In this document: positions 1 through 8,267 of the stretch, piece by piece
Numbering within the stretch: the first letter of the stretch is position 1
Layout: each line of letters starts with the position of its first letter
Assembly: GCA_026399435.1 (NCBI GenBank)
Contig: JAPLQX010000050.1
Span: 1-44,904 of the forward strand
DNA: 44,904 nucleotides
DNA from: Rhodocyclales bacterium
GTDB taxonomy: Bacteria > Pseudomonadota > Gammaproteobacteria > Burkholderiales > Rhodocyclaceae
Direction of reading: 5' to 3'
Made by a program: the position numbers and the translations under genes
The notes under the pieces: generated by a model
The model's database searches: none
Told to the model about the DNA's origin: nothing
What the model saw: the letters and a program-made list of their open reading frames with translations, nothing else

Positions 1-2
1 GC

Positions 3-490
<488 letters not shown>

Positions 491-491
<1 letters not shown>

Positions 492-537
492 AAGTTCCCA
501 TCGGGACGCAGAGCGCTGGCGCTGGCGAGACGCCGAT
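491..537. repeat. Intergenic repeat, copy 1 (partner at 26441-26485)
   Basis: This stretch begins on the last base of the thiC stop codon and runs to 9 bases before the next ATG. It aligns over about 46 bases with 26441-26485, which likewise begins at a stop codon. The shared core is GGACGCAGAGCGCTGGCGCT; differences are a 2-base indel and a few substitutions. It contains the small palindrome AGCGCTGGCGCT. Function is unknown; a dispersed genomic repeat is the simplest reading. Confidence 0.75.
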
Positions 538-546
538 TTCAAGACC

Positions 547-786
547 ATGAACTGCCGACCCGGCTGCGGCGCGTGCTGCATTGCGCCCTCGATCAGCACA
601 CTGGGCAAGCCGGCCGGCCAGGCCTGCGTGCACCTGACGCCCGACTCCCGCTGCACGCTGTTCGGCAGCTCGCGGCGTCCGTCCTGCTGTTCCGGGCTGC
701 AGCCTTCGGCCGAGATGTGCGGCAGCGACCGCAACGCAGCGCTGGCATGGCTGACGCAGCTGGAGGCGGCCACTGCGCCATGCTAG
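547..786 (+). CDS. YkgJ-family cysteine-cluster protein (small, possible metal binding)
   Basis: A 79-residue protein whose N-terminus carries closely spaced cysteines (C3, C7, C10, C11 in CRPGCGACC), with more cysteines at CVHL, CTLF, CCSG and EMCG. This fits the YkgJ / UPF0153 family, thought to bind zinc or an Fe-S cluster, with no established reaction. Length and the start (MNCRPGCGACC) match short betaproteobacterial members. There is no clear Shine-Dalgarno sequence before the ATG; the preceding bases belong to the repeat at 491-537. No signal peptide is visible, so it is probably cytoplasmic. uppP follows 39 bases later. Confidence 0.85.
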   Translation: MNCRPGCGACCIAPSISTLGKPAGQACVHLTPDSRCTLFGSSRRPSCCSGLQPSAEMCGSDRNAALAWLTQLEAATAPC

Positions 787-825
787 ACTCTGCGGCCTCT
801 TTGGGCCGCCACTTATTCTCCTGAC

Positions 826-1650
826 ATGGATCTTCACCCGCTGCTCCAGGCGCTGATACTCGGCCTGGTCGAAGGCTTCACCGAATTCCTTCCCGTCTCG
901 TCCACCGGCCACCTGATTCTGGCCGGCGATCTGCTGCACTTCAACGACGAGAAGGGCAAGCTGTTCGAAATCGTGATCCAGTCCGCCGCGATTTTTGCCC
1001 TCTGCTGGGAATATCGCGAGCGCATCGTCAGCGTGATCCGGGGTCTGCCTAACGACCGCTCCGCGCAACGCTTCACCCTCAACCTCGCCGTCGCCTTCAT
1101 GCCGCTGGCCGTACTGGGCCTGCTCTTCGGCAAGGCGATCAAGGCCAACCTGTTCAACCCGGTCACGGTGGCGACCACCTTCATCCTCGGCGGCTTCATC
1201 ATCCTCTGGGCCGAGCGGCGCGAACATCGCATTCGTGTCGACGAGGTCGAGGACCTGGACTTGATCGACGCCTTCAAACTCGGCTTGGCGCAAGCCTGCG
1301 CGCTGATTCCCGGCACCTCGCGTTCCGGCGCCACGATCATCGGCGGCTTGCTGTTCGGTCTTTCGCGCCGGGCGGCGACGGAGTTCTCCTTCTTCCTCGC
1401 CATCCCCACGCTGCTGGCCGCCACCGCGTATCAGCTGTACAAGGAGCGCCACCTGCTGGCCATGGACGACCTCGGCATGTGGGCCGTCGGATTCGTCGCC
1501 TCCTTCATCTCGGCCTTCTTCTGCGTGCGCTGGCTGCTGCGCTTTATCGCGACCCATGACTTCACGATCTTTGCCTGGTACCGCATCGCCTTCGGCATCG
1601 TGGTGCTGGCGACCTGGCAGTTCGGCTTGGTGGACTGGAGCAGTCCGTGA
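826..1650 (+). CDS. uppP: Undecaprenyl-diphosphatase UppP (BacA)
   Basis: UppP is an integral inner-membrane phosphatase that dephosphorylates undecaprenyl pyrophosphate, recycling the lipid carrier for peptidoglycan and other surface polymers; it also confers bacitracin tolerance. The 274-residue length equals the usual size. Both signature motifs are present: [14 protein letters not shown] (residues 16-29, with E16, E20 and H29) and PGTSRSG (162-168). Several hydrophobic helices alternate with these motifs. Upstream, between the ykgJ stop and this ATG, is a GC hairpin (792-797 pairing with 804-809, 6-base loop) without a T-tract. The next gene starts 16 bases after the stop, suggesting cotranscription. 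Confidence 0.97.
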   Translation: MDLHPLLQALILGLVEGFTEFLPVSSTGHLILAGDLLHFNDEKGKLFEIVIQSAAIFALCWEYRERIVSVIRGLPNDRSAQRFTLNLAVAFMPLAVLGLLFGKAIKANLFNPVTVATTFILGGFIILWAERREHRIRVDEVEDLDLIDAFKLGLAQACALIPGTSRSGATIIGGLLFGLSRRAATEFSFFLAIPTLLAATAYQLYKERHLLAMDDLGMWAVGFVASFISAFFCVRWLLRFIATHDFTIFAWYRIAFGIVVLATWQFGLVDWSSP

Positions 1651-1666
1651 ACCGAGGCTGCGGGGA

Positions 1667-2230
1667 ATGATCCTGTATCTGCACGGCTTCACCAGTGGCC
1701 CGCAGTCGCACAAGGCGCAGGCGCTGGGCGCGCGCATGCGCGAACGCGGCCTCGGCGATCTTTTCGTCTGCCCACAGTTGCCGGCCTCGCCGCATGCGGC
1801 GATCGCGCTGGCAAAGGGCCTGATCGCCCGCCATGGCGTCACCACCGTGGCCGGCTCTTCGCTCGGCGGCTACTACGCCACCTGGCTGGCGGAGACCTTC
1901 GACCTCAAGGCGGTGCTGGTCAATCCCGCCGTGGTCGCGCATCTTTCGCTGAAAGATTTCGTCGGCACGCAGCGCTGGCTCTACTCGGGCGAAACCTTCG
2001 AGTTCACCCGCGACCACGTCGAGGAACTGCGCGCCATCGAAGTGCCCGTCTTGAGCAAGCCACAGCGCTTCTGGCTGCTGGTGGAAGAAGAAGACGAGAC
2101 GCTCGATTACCGCCACGCCGTCAGCCGCTACGCCGGGGCGCGGCAAACCGTGCTTCCCGGCGGCGATCACAGCTTCACGCGCTGGAACGACTACCTCGAT
2201 CCGATCATCGAATTCGCCGGGCTCGCTTAA
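1667..2230 (+). CDS. YqiA/YcfP-family alpha/beta-hydrolase (putative esterase)
   Basis: A 187-residue alpha/beta-hydrolase of the small YqiA type. The N-terminus ILYLHGFTSGPQS carries the oxyanion-hole HGF motif, GSSLGG (63-68) holds the predicted nucleophile S65, and GGDHSF near the C-terminus supplies the catalytic histidine. E. coli YqiA hydrolyses short acyl esters in vitro; its physiological substrate is unknown. The start at 1667 was chosen because it gives the family N-terminus and has CGGGGA just upstream; an in-frame upstream ATG would overlap uppP. No signal peptide, so cytoplasmic. The gene sits between uppP and rarD in a tightly packed row. Confidence 0.9.
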   Translation: MILYLHGFTSGPQSHKAQALGARMRERGLGDLFVCPQLPASPHAAIALAKGLIARHGVTTVAGSSLGGYYATWLAETFDLKAVLVNPAVVAHLSLKDFVGTQRWLYSGETFEFTRDHVEELRAIEVPVLSKPQRFWLLVEEEDETLDYRHAVSRYAGARQTVLPGGDHSFTRWNDYLDPIIEFAGLA

Positions 2231-2244
2231 GGGTGGCGGGCGCC

Positions 2245-3168
2245 ATGCATCCGGCGGTCACCCGCGAGAACACCCGGCTCGGCATCTTCGCCGGGGTCAT
2301 CGCCTACCTGGTCTGGGGCCTGGTGCCGGTGTTTTTCAAGCAGATCGCCGAGGTGCCGGCGGTAGAGATCATCGCCCATCGCGTGGTCTGGGCCATGCTG
2401 CTGATGACCGCCCTGATCGGCTTCGGCCGCGGCTTCGCCGATGCCTGGCGTGTCGCGCGGATTCCGCGGCAACTGGCGCGCATCGCACTGGCCTCGTTCC
2501 TGGTCATCAGCAACTGGCTGACCTTCGTCTGGGGCGTGAATAACGGCCACATCCTCGAGACCAGCCTCGGCTATTTCATCCTGCCGCTGCTCAATGTTGC
2601 ACTCGGCGTGCTGGTGCTGAAAGAGCGTCTGCGGCCGCTGCAATGGCTGGCTGTGCTGCTGGCTTCGACCGGGGTCACGATCGAAGCCGTGCGCGCCGGC
2701 GGCCTGCCCTGGATCGCGCTGGTGCTGGCCGGCACTTTCGGAATCTATGGCCTGCTGCGCAAACAGTTGCCGCTGGATGCGGCCAGCGGCCTGTTTCTTG
2801 AAACCGTGTGCATGACGCCGCCGGCACTGGCCTGGCTGGGCTGGCTGGCGTATTCCGGCCAGAGCCACTTCGGTACCGGGCAAAGCCTGCTTGACGGACG
2901 CGACCTGATGCTGATCGCCACCGGCCCCGTCACCGCGATCCCGCTGCTGCTGTTCGCCGTCGCGGCGCGCCGGCTGCCGCTCAGCATGATGGCATTCCTC
3001 CAGTACCTCGCTCCTTCGATCACCTTCCTGCTCGCCGTCCTGGTCTATCGCGAGCCGCTCGATCTCAGCCGCCTGCTGACCTTTGCCGCGATCTGGCTGG
3101 GTCTGGCGATCTACAGCTTCGATCTGCTCAAATCCGCTGCCGCCCGGGCGGCTCCCGCCGTGCCATGA
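2245..3168 (+). CDS. rarD: EamA-family permease, RarD-like
   Basis: A 307-residue polytopic inner-membrane protein of the drug/metabolite transporter superfamily with about ten hydrophobic helices in two EamA repeats. The N-terminal segment LGIFAGVIAYLVWGLVPVFFK and the motifs AHRVVW and NWLTFVWGVN are typical of RarD. RarD proteins are called chloramphenicol-sensitivity proteins, but their substrate is not established. The ATG at 2245 is preferred because AAGGG lies about 11 bases upstream; a GTG at 2233 in the same frame is an alternative adding four residues. The stop overlaps the next start by four bases (ATGA), indicating translational coupling to the methyltransferase. Confidence 0.92.
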   Translation: MHPAVTRENTRLGIFAGVIAYLVWGLVPVFFKQIAEVPAVEIIAHRVVWAMLLMTALIGFGRGFADAWRVARIPRQLARIALASFLVISNWLTFVWGVNNGHILETSLGYFILPLLNVALGVLVLKERLRPLQWLAVLLASTGVTIEAVRAGGLPWIALVLAGTFGIYGLLRKQLPLDAASGLFLETVCMTPPALAWLGWLAYSGQSHFGTGQSLLDGRDLMLIATGPVTAIPLLLFAVAARRLPLSMMAFLQYLAPSITFLLAVLVYREPLDLSRLLTFAAIWLGLAIYSFDLLKSAAARAAPAVP

Positions 3169-3971
3169 GCTTCGATTCTGCACAGTTCAAGCGTCTCGAA
3201 CGCGCCGGCTACAACCGGATCGGGCCGCGCTATCTGGCCGCGGCAGGTCCCCGCAGCGACCTGGCCGCCGCGCTGCTGGCTGCCGTGCGGCTGGCGCCCG
3301 GGCAGCGCGTGCTCGATCTGGCCAGCGGCCCCGGCCTGCTGGCGCGCGGCGCGCGCGACGCGGTCGGCGGCAAGGGTCTGGCGATCGCCAGCGACATCAG
3401 CGAAGGCCAGTTGGCCTGCTGCCCCGATCTGCTCCGCGTCGCCGCCGACGGTGAAGCGCTGCCGTTCGCCAATCAAAGTTTTGACCGCGCCCTTTGCGGA
3501 CTCGGCCTCATGTTCTTCCCCGACGACCAGGCCGCCCTGCGCGAAATTCACCGTGTGCTGCGGCCGGACGGACTGCTCGCGCTCTCGGTCTGGGGCCGTG
3601 CCGAAGAAGTGCCGCTGGTCGAGACGGCGCTTGCCTGCATGCGCCGTCTGCTGCCGCCACCCAAGGTGGCACGCCCTTCCATTTTCCGCTTCGGCGATGC
3701 GGACGAGCTCGCTCGCCGTCTCGCCAGCGCCGACTATTGCGATATCGACGTCCGGCCATTTCAACTGAGCGCCAGCTTCAGCGATGCCGGCGCCTATTGG
3801 CAGGGCTTTCTCGATCTGGCGGGCGGCGCCGCGGAAAGCCTGTCGCGTCTGCCCGTCGAAAAACAGCAGACGCTCGCCGCCGCGGTGGCCGAAGAGCTTG
3901 CGCCCCATGCCGTAGCGGGCGGCTACCGATTGACCAGCACCATACTGATCGCCACGGCCAGACCGGTATAA
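3165..3971 (+). CDS. Class I SAM-dependent methyltransferase (UbiE/type-11-like), substrate unknown
   Basis: A 268-residue Rossmann-fold methyltransferase. Motif I, VLDLASGPGLLARGA (from residue 49), forms the SAM glycine loop; DGEALPF followed by FDRALCGLGLMFFPD and LREIHRVLRPDGLLALSVWG matches the type-11 domain as in UbiE and many natural-product methyltransferases. The C-terminal 100 residues carry no motif I recognise, so the acceptor cannot be named. It starts inside the rarD stop codon (ATGA) and is thus likely cotranscribed with rarD. The gap after it holds the palindromic element at 4019-4287. Confidence 0.88.
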   Translation: MSFDSAQFKRLERAGYNRIGPRYLAAAGPRSDLAAALLAAVRLAPGQRVLDLASGPGLLARGARDAVGGKGLAIASDISEGQLACCPDLLRVAADGEALPFANQSFDRALCGLGLMFFPDDQAALREIHRVLRPDGLLALSVWGRAEEVPLVETALACMRRLLPPPKVARPSIFRFGDADELARRLASADYCDIDVRPFQLSASFSDAGAYWQGFLDLAGGAAESLSRLPVEKQQTLAAAVAEELAPHAVAGGYRLTSTILIATARPV

Positions 3972-4018
3972 TCCTGTCCCTCGTTTCCCGCTCACTCCCC
4001 GACCCGGGGTGTTCCCTT

Positions 4019-4287
4019 AGAGCCTATTTCAGTAGGAATCATGCCCCGCGTTGAGACCAAGATCGGATGGATGCAAGGCGCAGTGCGCGGCCAATGGTTG
4101 TTCCATTGGCAAGCGCTGCAACGCCGCAGACGCCGATCCTGGTCTCAACCCGAAGGGCCGGCTGGCGTTGGGCGCGCTGCCACGTTGTCGCTCGCTTGCA
4201 TGGAGTTACCATGCCGCACTCCCTCCGCCTCGCATCGCATCCCAACGCCAGCCGGCGCGGGGTACGATTCCTACTGAAATAGGCTCT
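4019..4287. repeat. Cloverleaf-like inverted-repeat element (MITE- or REP-like), abutting a ribonuclease gene
   Basis: This element fills most of the 318-base gap between the methyltransferase and the ribonuclease. Its ends, 4019-4040 and 4266-4287, are perfect 22-base inverted repeats (AGAGCCTATTTCAGTAGGAA...), extending to about 32 bases with two mismatches. Inside are two further arms. Arm A pairs 4051-4066 with 4133-4148 (one mismatch) and ends in hairpin 4090-4097/4103-4110. Arm B pairs 4157-4172 with 4241-4256 perfectly and ends in hairpin 4198-4203/4209-4214. The whole can fold as an outer stem with two long arms. It encodes no convincing protein and stops two bases before the ribonuclease ATG. 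Without a second copy in the window its mobility is inferred. Confidence 0.85.
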
Positions 4288-4289
4288 TG

Positions 4290-6314
4290 ATGAATGTCCT
4301 GTTTGAAGAGGACGGCGCTTTCCGTGCCGGCACCGTGCTTGCCGACAACGTGGCTTCGTTGCAGATCGAGCTCGCCTCGGGCAAGCGCTCCAAGGTCAAG
4401 GTGGCCAATGTCCTGCTGCGCTTTGCCGCCCCGGCGCCGGGCGAACTGCTGGAGCGCGCGGAGGCCGAGGCGCAGGGCATCGACATCGACTTCCTCTGGG
4501 AAGTCTGCGGCGAAGACGAGTTCGGCTTCGAGGAACTCGCTGCGGAATACCACAGCAGCAAGCCCGATTCGGTCCAGGCCGCGGCCGTGTTGCTGCGCCT
4601 GCATTCGGCGCCGATGTATTTTCACCGCAAGGGCCGCGGCCGCTTCCGCAAAGCGCCGCCCGAAATCCTGCAGGCTGCGCTGGCCGGTCTCGAAAAGAAA
4701 CGCCTGCAGGCAGCGGCCATCGAGCGCATGGTCGAGGAACTCAAGGCCGGCAGCCTACCCGCCGAGTTCACGCCCGTGCTGCCGCAACTCCTCTACAAGC
4801 CCGATCGGAACCGCAGCGAGACCAAGGCGCTCGAAGCCGCCTGCGGCGACACCGGGAAATCCGCCGCGAGAATGCTGTTCGACTGCGGCGCGCTGCCCTC
4901 GACCCATGACTATCATCTCGGCCGCTTTCTCTTCGAGTTCTTTCCCGACAGCAAGGGCGGCACCGGTTTCCCGGACTTCGCTCCACCTCGGCCAATTGGC
5001 GCGCGGCGCCTGACCAGTAGCCCCCTTCCGCGGGAAGGGGGACGGGGGGATGGCCCCGAATTCGCCGACAGGCTTGAACTGCCGCTAGCGGCAGTTCAAG
5101 CCTTCAGCGTCGACGACGCGCACACGACGGAAATCGACGACGCATTCTCCGTCACGGTCAAGCCCGATGGCGGCTGGCATGTCGGCATTCACATCGCGGC
5201 GCCGGGCCTGGGCTTTGCGCCCGACTCCGACCTCGGCCGCATTGCGCGCGAACGGCTGTCCACGGTGTATATGCCGGGGCGCAAGATCACCATGCTGCCG
5301 GAAGACATCGTCGAGCATTTCACGCTCGCCGCCGGACATGCCGTCCCCGCCATTTCGCTGTATCTCGATGTCGCCGCCGACTACCGCCTGCTTGGCCACG
5401 AGACCCGCATGGAACGCGTGCCGATCGTCGCCAACCTCCGCCACCACGACATCGAGCCGGTGTTCAACGAAACCACGCTGGCTGAAGGCTTGGCGGATTT
5501 TCAGTATCGCGACGAGCTGAAACTGCTCTGGGAATTCGCCCAGGTGCTCGAAGCCGGGCGCGGCAAACCTTCCGACACCGGCACGCGCAAGGACTACAAC
5601 TTCATCGTCGATTGGAACGCCGACAGCGGCATCGCGGCAGAGCCGGGCAAGGGTTTCGTCGCCATCGACGAGCGCGCGCGCGGCAGTCCGCTGGACACGC
5701 TGGTCGCCGAGTTGATGATCGTCGCCAACGCCACCTGGGGCGCGATGCTGCGCGATGCCGGCATCCCCGCGCTGTATCGCGTGCAAACGGCGGGCAAGGT
5801 GCGCATGAGCACCGTCGCCGCGCCGCATGAAGGGCTCGGCGTCGAATGCTATGCGTGGTCGTCTTCGCCGCTGCGGCGCTACTGCGATCTGCTCAACCAG
5901 TGGCAACTGATCGCCTTGCTGCAGAAAGAGGCACCGCCATTCCCGCCGAAGTCGGCCGACCTGCTGGCGGCGATGCGCGACTTCGAACTGACCTACGCCG
6001 CCTACGCCGAATTCCAGCGCGGCATGGAGCGCTACTGGTGCCTGCGCTGGCTGCTGCAACAGGGCCGGCAGGTGGCGCTGGCACACGTGCTGCGCGAATC
6101 CATGGCGAGGCTCGATGCCATTCCGCTGGTATTGCGCGTTCCCTCCCTGCCCGAGCTGCCACGCGGCGCACGCGTGCTGCTCAGCATCGACGGCATCGAC
6201 CTGCTGGAAGCCGAGCTGCGGCCGCGCTATCTCGAACTGGCGCCTGAATTGGCAGCCAATACCGGCCCTGATGCGGCGTTCGACGGTGAAGAGGACGGGA
6301 ATCCCGCAGAGTAA
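4290..6314 (+). CDS. RNB-domain ribonuclease (RNase II/R family)
   Basis: A 674-residue 3'-5' exoribonuclease of the RNB family. The N-terminal ~230 residues (MNVLFEEDGAFRAGTVLADN onward) form the nucleic-acid-binding part. The catalytic RNB domain begins at FSVDDAHTTEIDDAFSV, whose aspartates correspond to the Mg2+-binding acidic cluster of RNase II, and continues to ECYAWSSSPLRRYCDLLNQW, matching the conserved region with the catalytic arginine. About 30 residues between the two parts are encoded by hairpin repeat DNA (5021-5102), making the protein somewhat long. The ATG at 4290 gives the expected N-terminus; a TTG one codon earlier also exists. No good Shine-Dalgarno is seen because the palindromic element ends at 4287. 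A TonB-like gene follows after 13 bases. Confidence 0.9.
   Translation: MNVLFEEDGAFRAGTVLADNVASLQIELASGKRSKVKVANVLLRFAAPAPGELLERAEAEAQGIDIDFLWEVCGEDEFGFEELAAEYHSSKPDSVQAAAVLLRLHSAPMYFHRKGRGRFRKAPPEILQAALAGLEKKRLQAAAIERMVEELKAGSLPAEFTPVLPQLLYKPDRNRSETKALEAACGDTGKSAARMLFDCGALPSTHDYHLGRFLFEFFPDSKGGTGFPDFAPPRPIGARRLTSSPLPREGGRGDGPEFADRLELPLAAVQAFSVDDAHTTEIDDAFSVTVKPDGGWHVGIHIAAPGLGFAPDSDLGRIARERLSTVYMPGRKITMLPEDIVEHFTLAAGHAVPAISLYLDVAADYRLLGHETRMERVPIVANLRHHDIEPVFNETTLAEGLADFQYRDELKLLWEFAQVLEAGRGKPSDTGTRKDYNFIVDWNADSGIAAEPGKGFVAIDERARGSPLDTLVAELMIVANATWGAMLRDAGIPALYRVQTAGKVRMSTVAAPHEGLGVECYAWSSSPLRRYCDLLNQWQLIALLQKEAPPFPPKSADLLAAMRDFELTYAAYAEFQRGMERYWCLRWLLQQGRQVALAHVLRESMARLDAIPLVLRVPSLPELPRGARVLLSIDGIDLLEAELRPRYLELAPELAANTGPDAAFDGEEDGNPAE
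5021..5102. repeat. Hairpin and 32-bp perfect palindrome inside the ribonuclease coding sequence
   Basis: Two palindromes lie in the interdomain region. Bases 5021-5029 pair with 5033-5041 (nine pairs, loop GCG), and 5071-5102 is a perfect 32-base palindrome centred on GCCGCTAGCGGC. The first resembles the C/G-tract repeats found between genes elsewhere in the window (8120, 14690, 23378). Both are read in frame, giving the low-complexity peptide LTSSPLPREGGRGDG and then RLELPLAAVQAF, the latter running into the RNB domain. Confidence 0.8.
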
Positions 6315-6327
6315 AATTGATGGGCTT

Positions 6328-7248
6328 ATGTCCAGCCTGTCACGCCTTTCCTGGCCTTCACTGCCATCCGTCCCGCTGCCGGCGTTTCTCGCCGCAATGG
6401 ATGCGCCGCGACGCAACCTGACGCTGGCGATTGGCGCTTCGCTGCTGCTTCACGCAATGCTGCTCGCGATTCGCTTCACACCGCCGGACTTCGTCGACAA
6501 GATGCGCGAACGGGCGCTCGACGTCATTCTGGTCAACAGCAAGAGCAAGAGCCGGCCCGACAAGGCGCAGGCCAAGGCGCAAACCAATCTCGATGGCGGC
6601 GGCAACACCGAGGAGAACCTCCGTGCCAAGACACCGCTGCCACCTTCGCCGAATACCAAAGAGGGCACCGAACTGATCGAGGCAAAGCGTCGCGTCGTCG
6701 AGCTCGAGGCGCAACAGCAGCAGATGATGACGCGCCTGAAGAGCGAAAGAACCGTCAGCGCCGACAGAACGCGGACCAACCCGACACCGGCACCCGAGCC
6801 GGTTCGCTCCGGCGCCGACCTTGCCAGCAGCGCGCTGGCGATCGCCCGCATCGAAGGCCAGATTGCGCGCCAGTTGGAGGAATACAACCAGCGGCCACGC
6901 AAGAAATTCATCGGCGCCCGGGTAGAGGAATACCGCTTCGCCCAGTACGTGGAAGACTGGCGGCAGAAAATCGAGCGCATCGGCAACCTGAATTATCCCG
7001 CCGCCGCCAGGGGCCGCCTCTACGGCAGCCTGGTGCTGACCGTGGTCATCAAATCCAATGGCGACCTCGATCGGGTTGAAGTCAGCCGCTCGTCGGGCCA
7101 GAACCTGCTCGATGACGCCGCACGCCGCATCGTGCAGATGGCCGCGCCCTACGCCGCCTTCCCGGAATCGATCCGGCGCGACACCGACGTGCTCGAGATC
7201 ACCCGCACCTGGACCTTCACCAACGCGGATCGCCTGCGTTCCGACTGA
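6328..7248 (+). CDS. TonB-like energy transducer protein
   Basis: A 306-residue membrane-anchored periplasmic protein. A single N-terminal transmembrane helix (TLAIGASLLLHAMLLAIRF, about residues 32-50) is followed by a charged, proline-containing and partly helical linker, then a C-terminal TonB domain. That domain is recognised by YPAAARGRLYGSLVLTVVI, the strand-helix core SNGDLDRVEVSRSSG, and LEITRTWTF at the end. TonB couples the ExbB/ExbD proton-driven motor to outer-membrane receptors; no exbB or exbD is in this window, so a TolA-like or accessory role is possible. The start at 6328 places the hydrophobic helix properly; longer in-frame starts lie inside the ribonuclease gene. aroE starts 3 bases after its stop. 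Confidence 0.85.
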   Translation: MSSLSRLSWPSLPSVPLPAFLAAMDAPRRNLTLAIGASLLLHAMLLAIRFTPPDFVDKMRERALDVILVNSKSKSRPDKAQAKAQTNLDGGGNTEENLRAKTPLPPSPNTKEGTELIEAKRRVVELEAQQQQMMTRLKSERTVSADRTRTNPTPAPEPVRSGADLASSALAIARIEGQIARQLEEYNQRPRKKFIGARVEEYRFAQYVEDWRQKIERIGNLNYPAAARGRLYGSLVLTVVIKSNGDLDRVEVSRSSGQNLLDDAARRIVQMAAPYAAFPESIRRDTDVLEITRTWTFTNADRLRSD

Positions 7249-7251
7249 GCC

Positions 7252-8091
7252 ATGACAGATCGCTATGCCGTGTTCGGCAACCCCATCGGGCACAGCAAGT
7301 CGCCGCGGATCCACGCGCTGTTCGCGGCGCAGACCGGGCAGGACATAAGCTACCAGGCGATTCTTGCCGAGCGCGACGGTTTCGCTGCGGCGGTGAGTGC
7401 CTTCATCGCCGCGGGCGGAGGCCTCGCCAGGGGCGCCAATGTCACCGTGCCGTTCAAGGAGGAAGCTTTTCGCCTCGCCACACGGCGCACTCCCCGCGCC
7501 AACGCGGCTGGGGCCGTGAATACGCTGAGCTTCGAAGCCGGCGCCATCGTCGGCGACAACACCGACGGCGCGGGGCTGGTGCGTGACCTGAAAAACAATC
7601 TCGGCTGCGACCCGGGCGGACGTCGCATCCTGCTGCTGGGCGCCGGCGGCGCGGCGCGCGGCGTAATCCTGCCGCTGCTGCTGGAAGACCCCGCCGAACT
7701 GGTGATCGCCAATCGCACTGAAGAGACGGCCGCCCGCCTCGCCCTTGAATTCGGCCGCCTGCCGGGCGGCGCAGTCGGCGTCAAACCCGATGGCATGGGC
7801 TTTCCCGGCCTCGCCGGACGGCAATTCGATCTCGTCATCAACGCCACGTCGACGGGCCTCAGCGGCGGCATCTTGCCGCTACCGACTTGCGTTTTTGCGC
7901 CGCGCTGCGTCGCCTACGAGATGGTCTATGGCCGCGAAACGCCCTTTATGAGTCAGGCCCTTGCGGCAGGTGCCCGCGTCGCCGACGGCCTGGGCATGCT
8001 GGTCGAGCAGGCGGCCGAGACCTTCTTCATCTGGCGCGGAGTGCGCCCGCAAACGGCGTCAGTGCTCGCAGCACTGGCGAAAGTCTCATGA
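7252..8091 (+). CDS. aroE: Shikimate dehydrogenase AroE
   Basis: AroE reduces 3-dehydroshikimate to shikimate with NADPH in aromatic amino-acid biosynthesis, in the cytoplasm. The 279-residue length is typical. The N-terminal substrate domain has NPIGHSKSPRIH and NVTVPFKEEAF, which includes the catalytic lysine; NTDGAGLVRDL supplies the partner aspartate; LGAGGAARGVILPLL is the dinucleotide-binding loop and IANRTEETAARL carries NADP-binding residues. QAAETFFIWRGVRP is the usual C-terminal helix. It follows the TonB-like gene by 3 bases and is followed by a repeat-filled gap before mtgA. Confidence 0.97.
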   Translation: MTDRYAVFGNPIGHSKSPRIHALFAAQTGQDISYQAILAERDGFAAAVSAFIAAGGGLARGANVTVPFKEEAFRLATRRTPRANAAGAVNTLSFEAGAIVGDNTDGAGLVRDLKNNLGCDPGGRRILLLGAGGAARGVILPLLLEDPAELVIANRTEETAARLALEFGRLPGGAVGVKPDGMGFPGLAGRQFDLVINATSTGLSGGILPLPTCVFAPRCVAYEMVYGRETPFMSQALAAGARVADGLGMLVEQAAETFFIWRGVRPQTASVLAALAKVS

Positions 8092-8117
8092 TCCTTGAGC
8101 GAAGCGAACCAAACGGT

Positions 8118-8267
8118 CACCCCCGCCTGGGCGGGGGCCGGGGGGGTGAGAAGGGGAATTCGCGAAGCATGCTTCGCGCCCTTCGAACGGTTCCGGCATG
8201 CAAGCCGGAACGCGCCCTGCAAGGGGGGGCGTTCAATTTGCCGTTGCGTTGCCTGGTGGCAACGCAA
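8118..8267. repeat. Cluster of GC-rich palindromes between aroE and mtgA
   Basis: Several hairpins are packed together: CCCCCGCC/GGCGGGGG (8120-8127 and 8130-8137), an 18-base perfect palindrome CGCGAAGCATGCTTCGCG (8161-8178), GTTCCGGC/GCCGGAAC (8190-8197 and 8204-8211), and TTGCGTTGCC/GGCAACGCAA (8244-8253 and 8258-8267). The last ends on the A of the mtgA start codon. The C/G-tract part is similar to 14685-14756. Frames run through it but do not look like genes. Confidence 0.75.
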
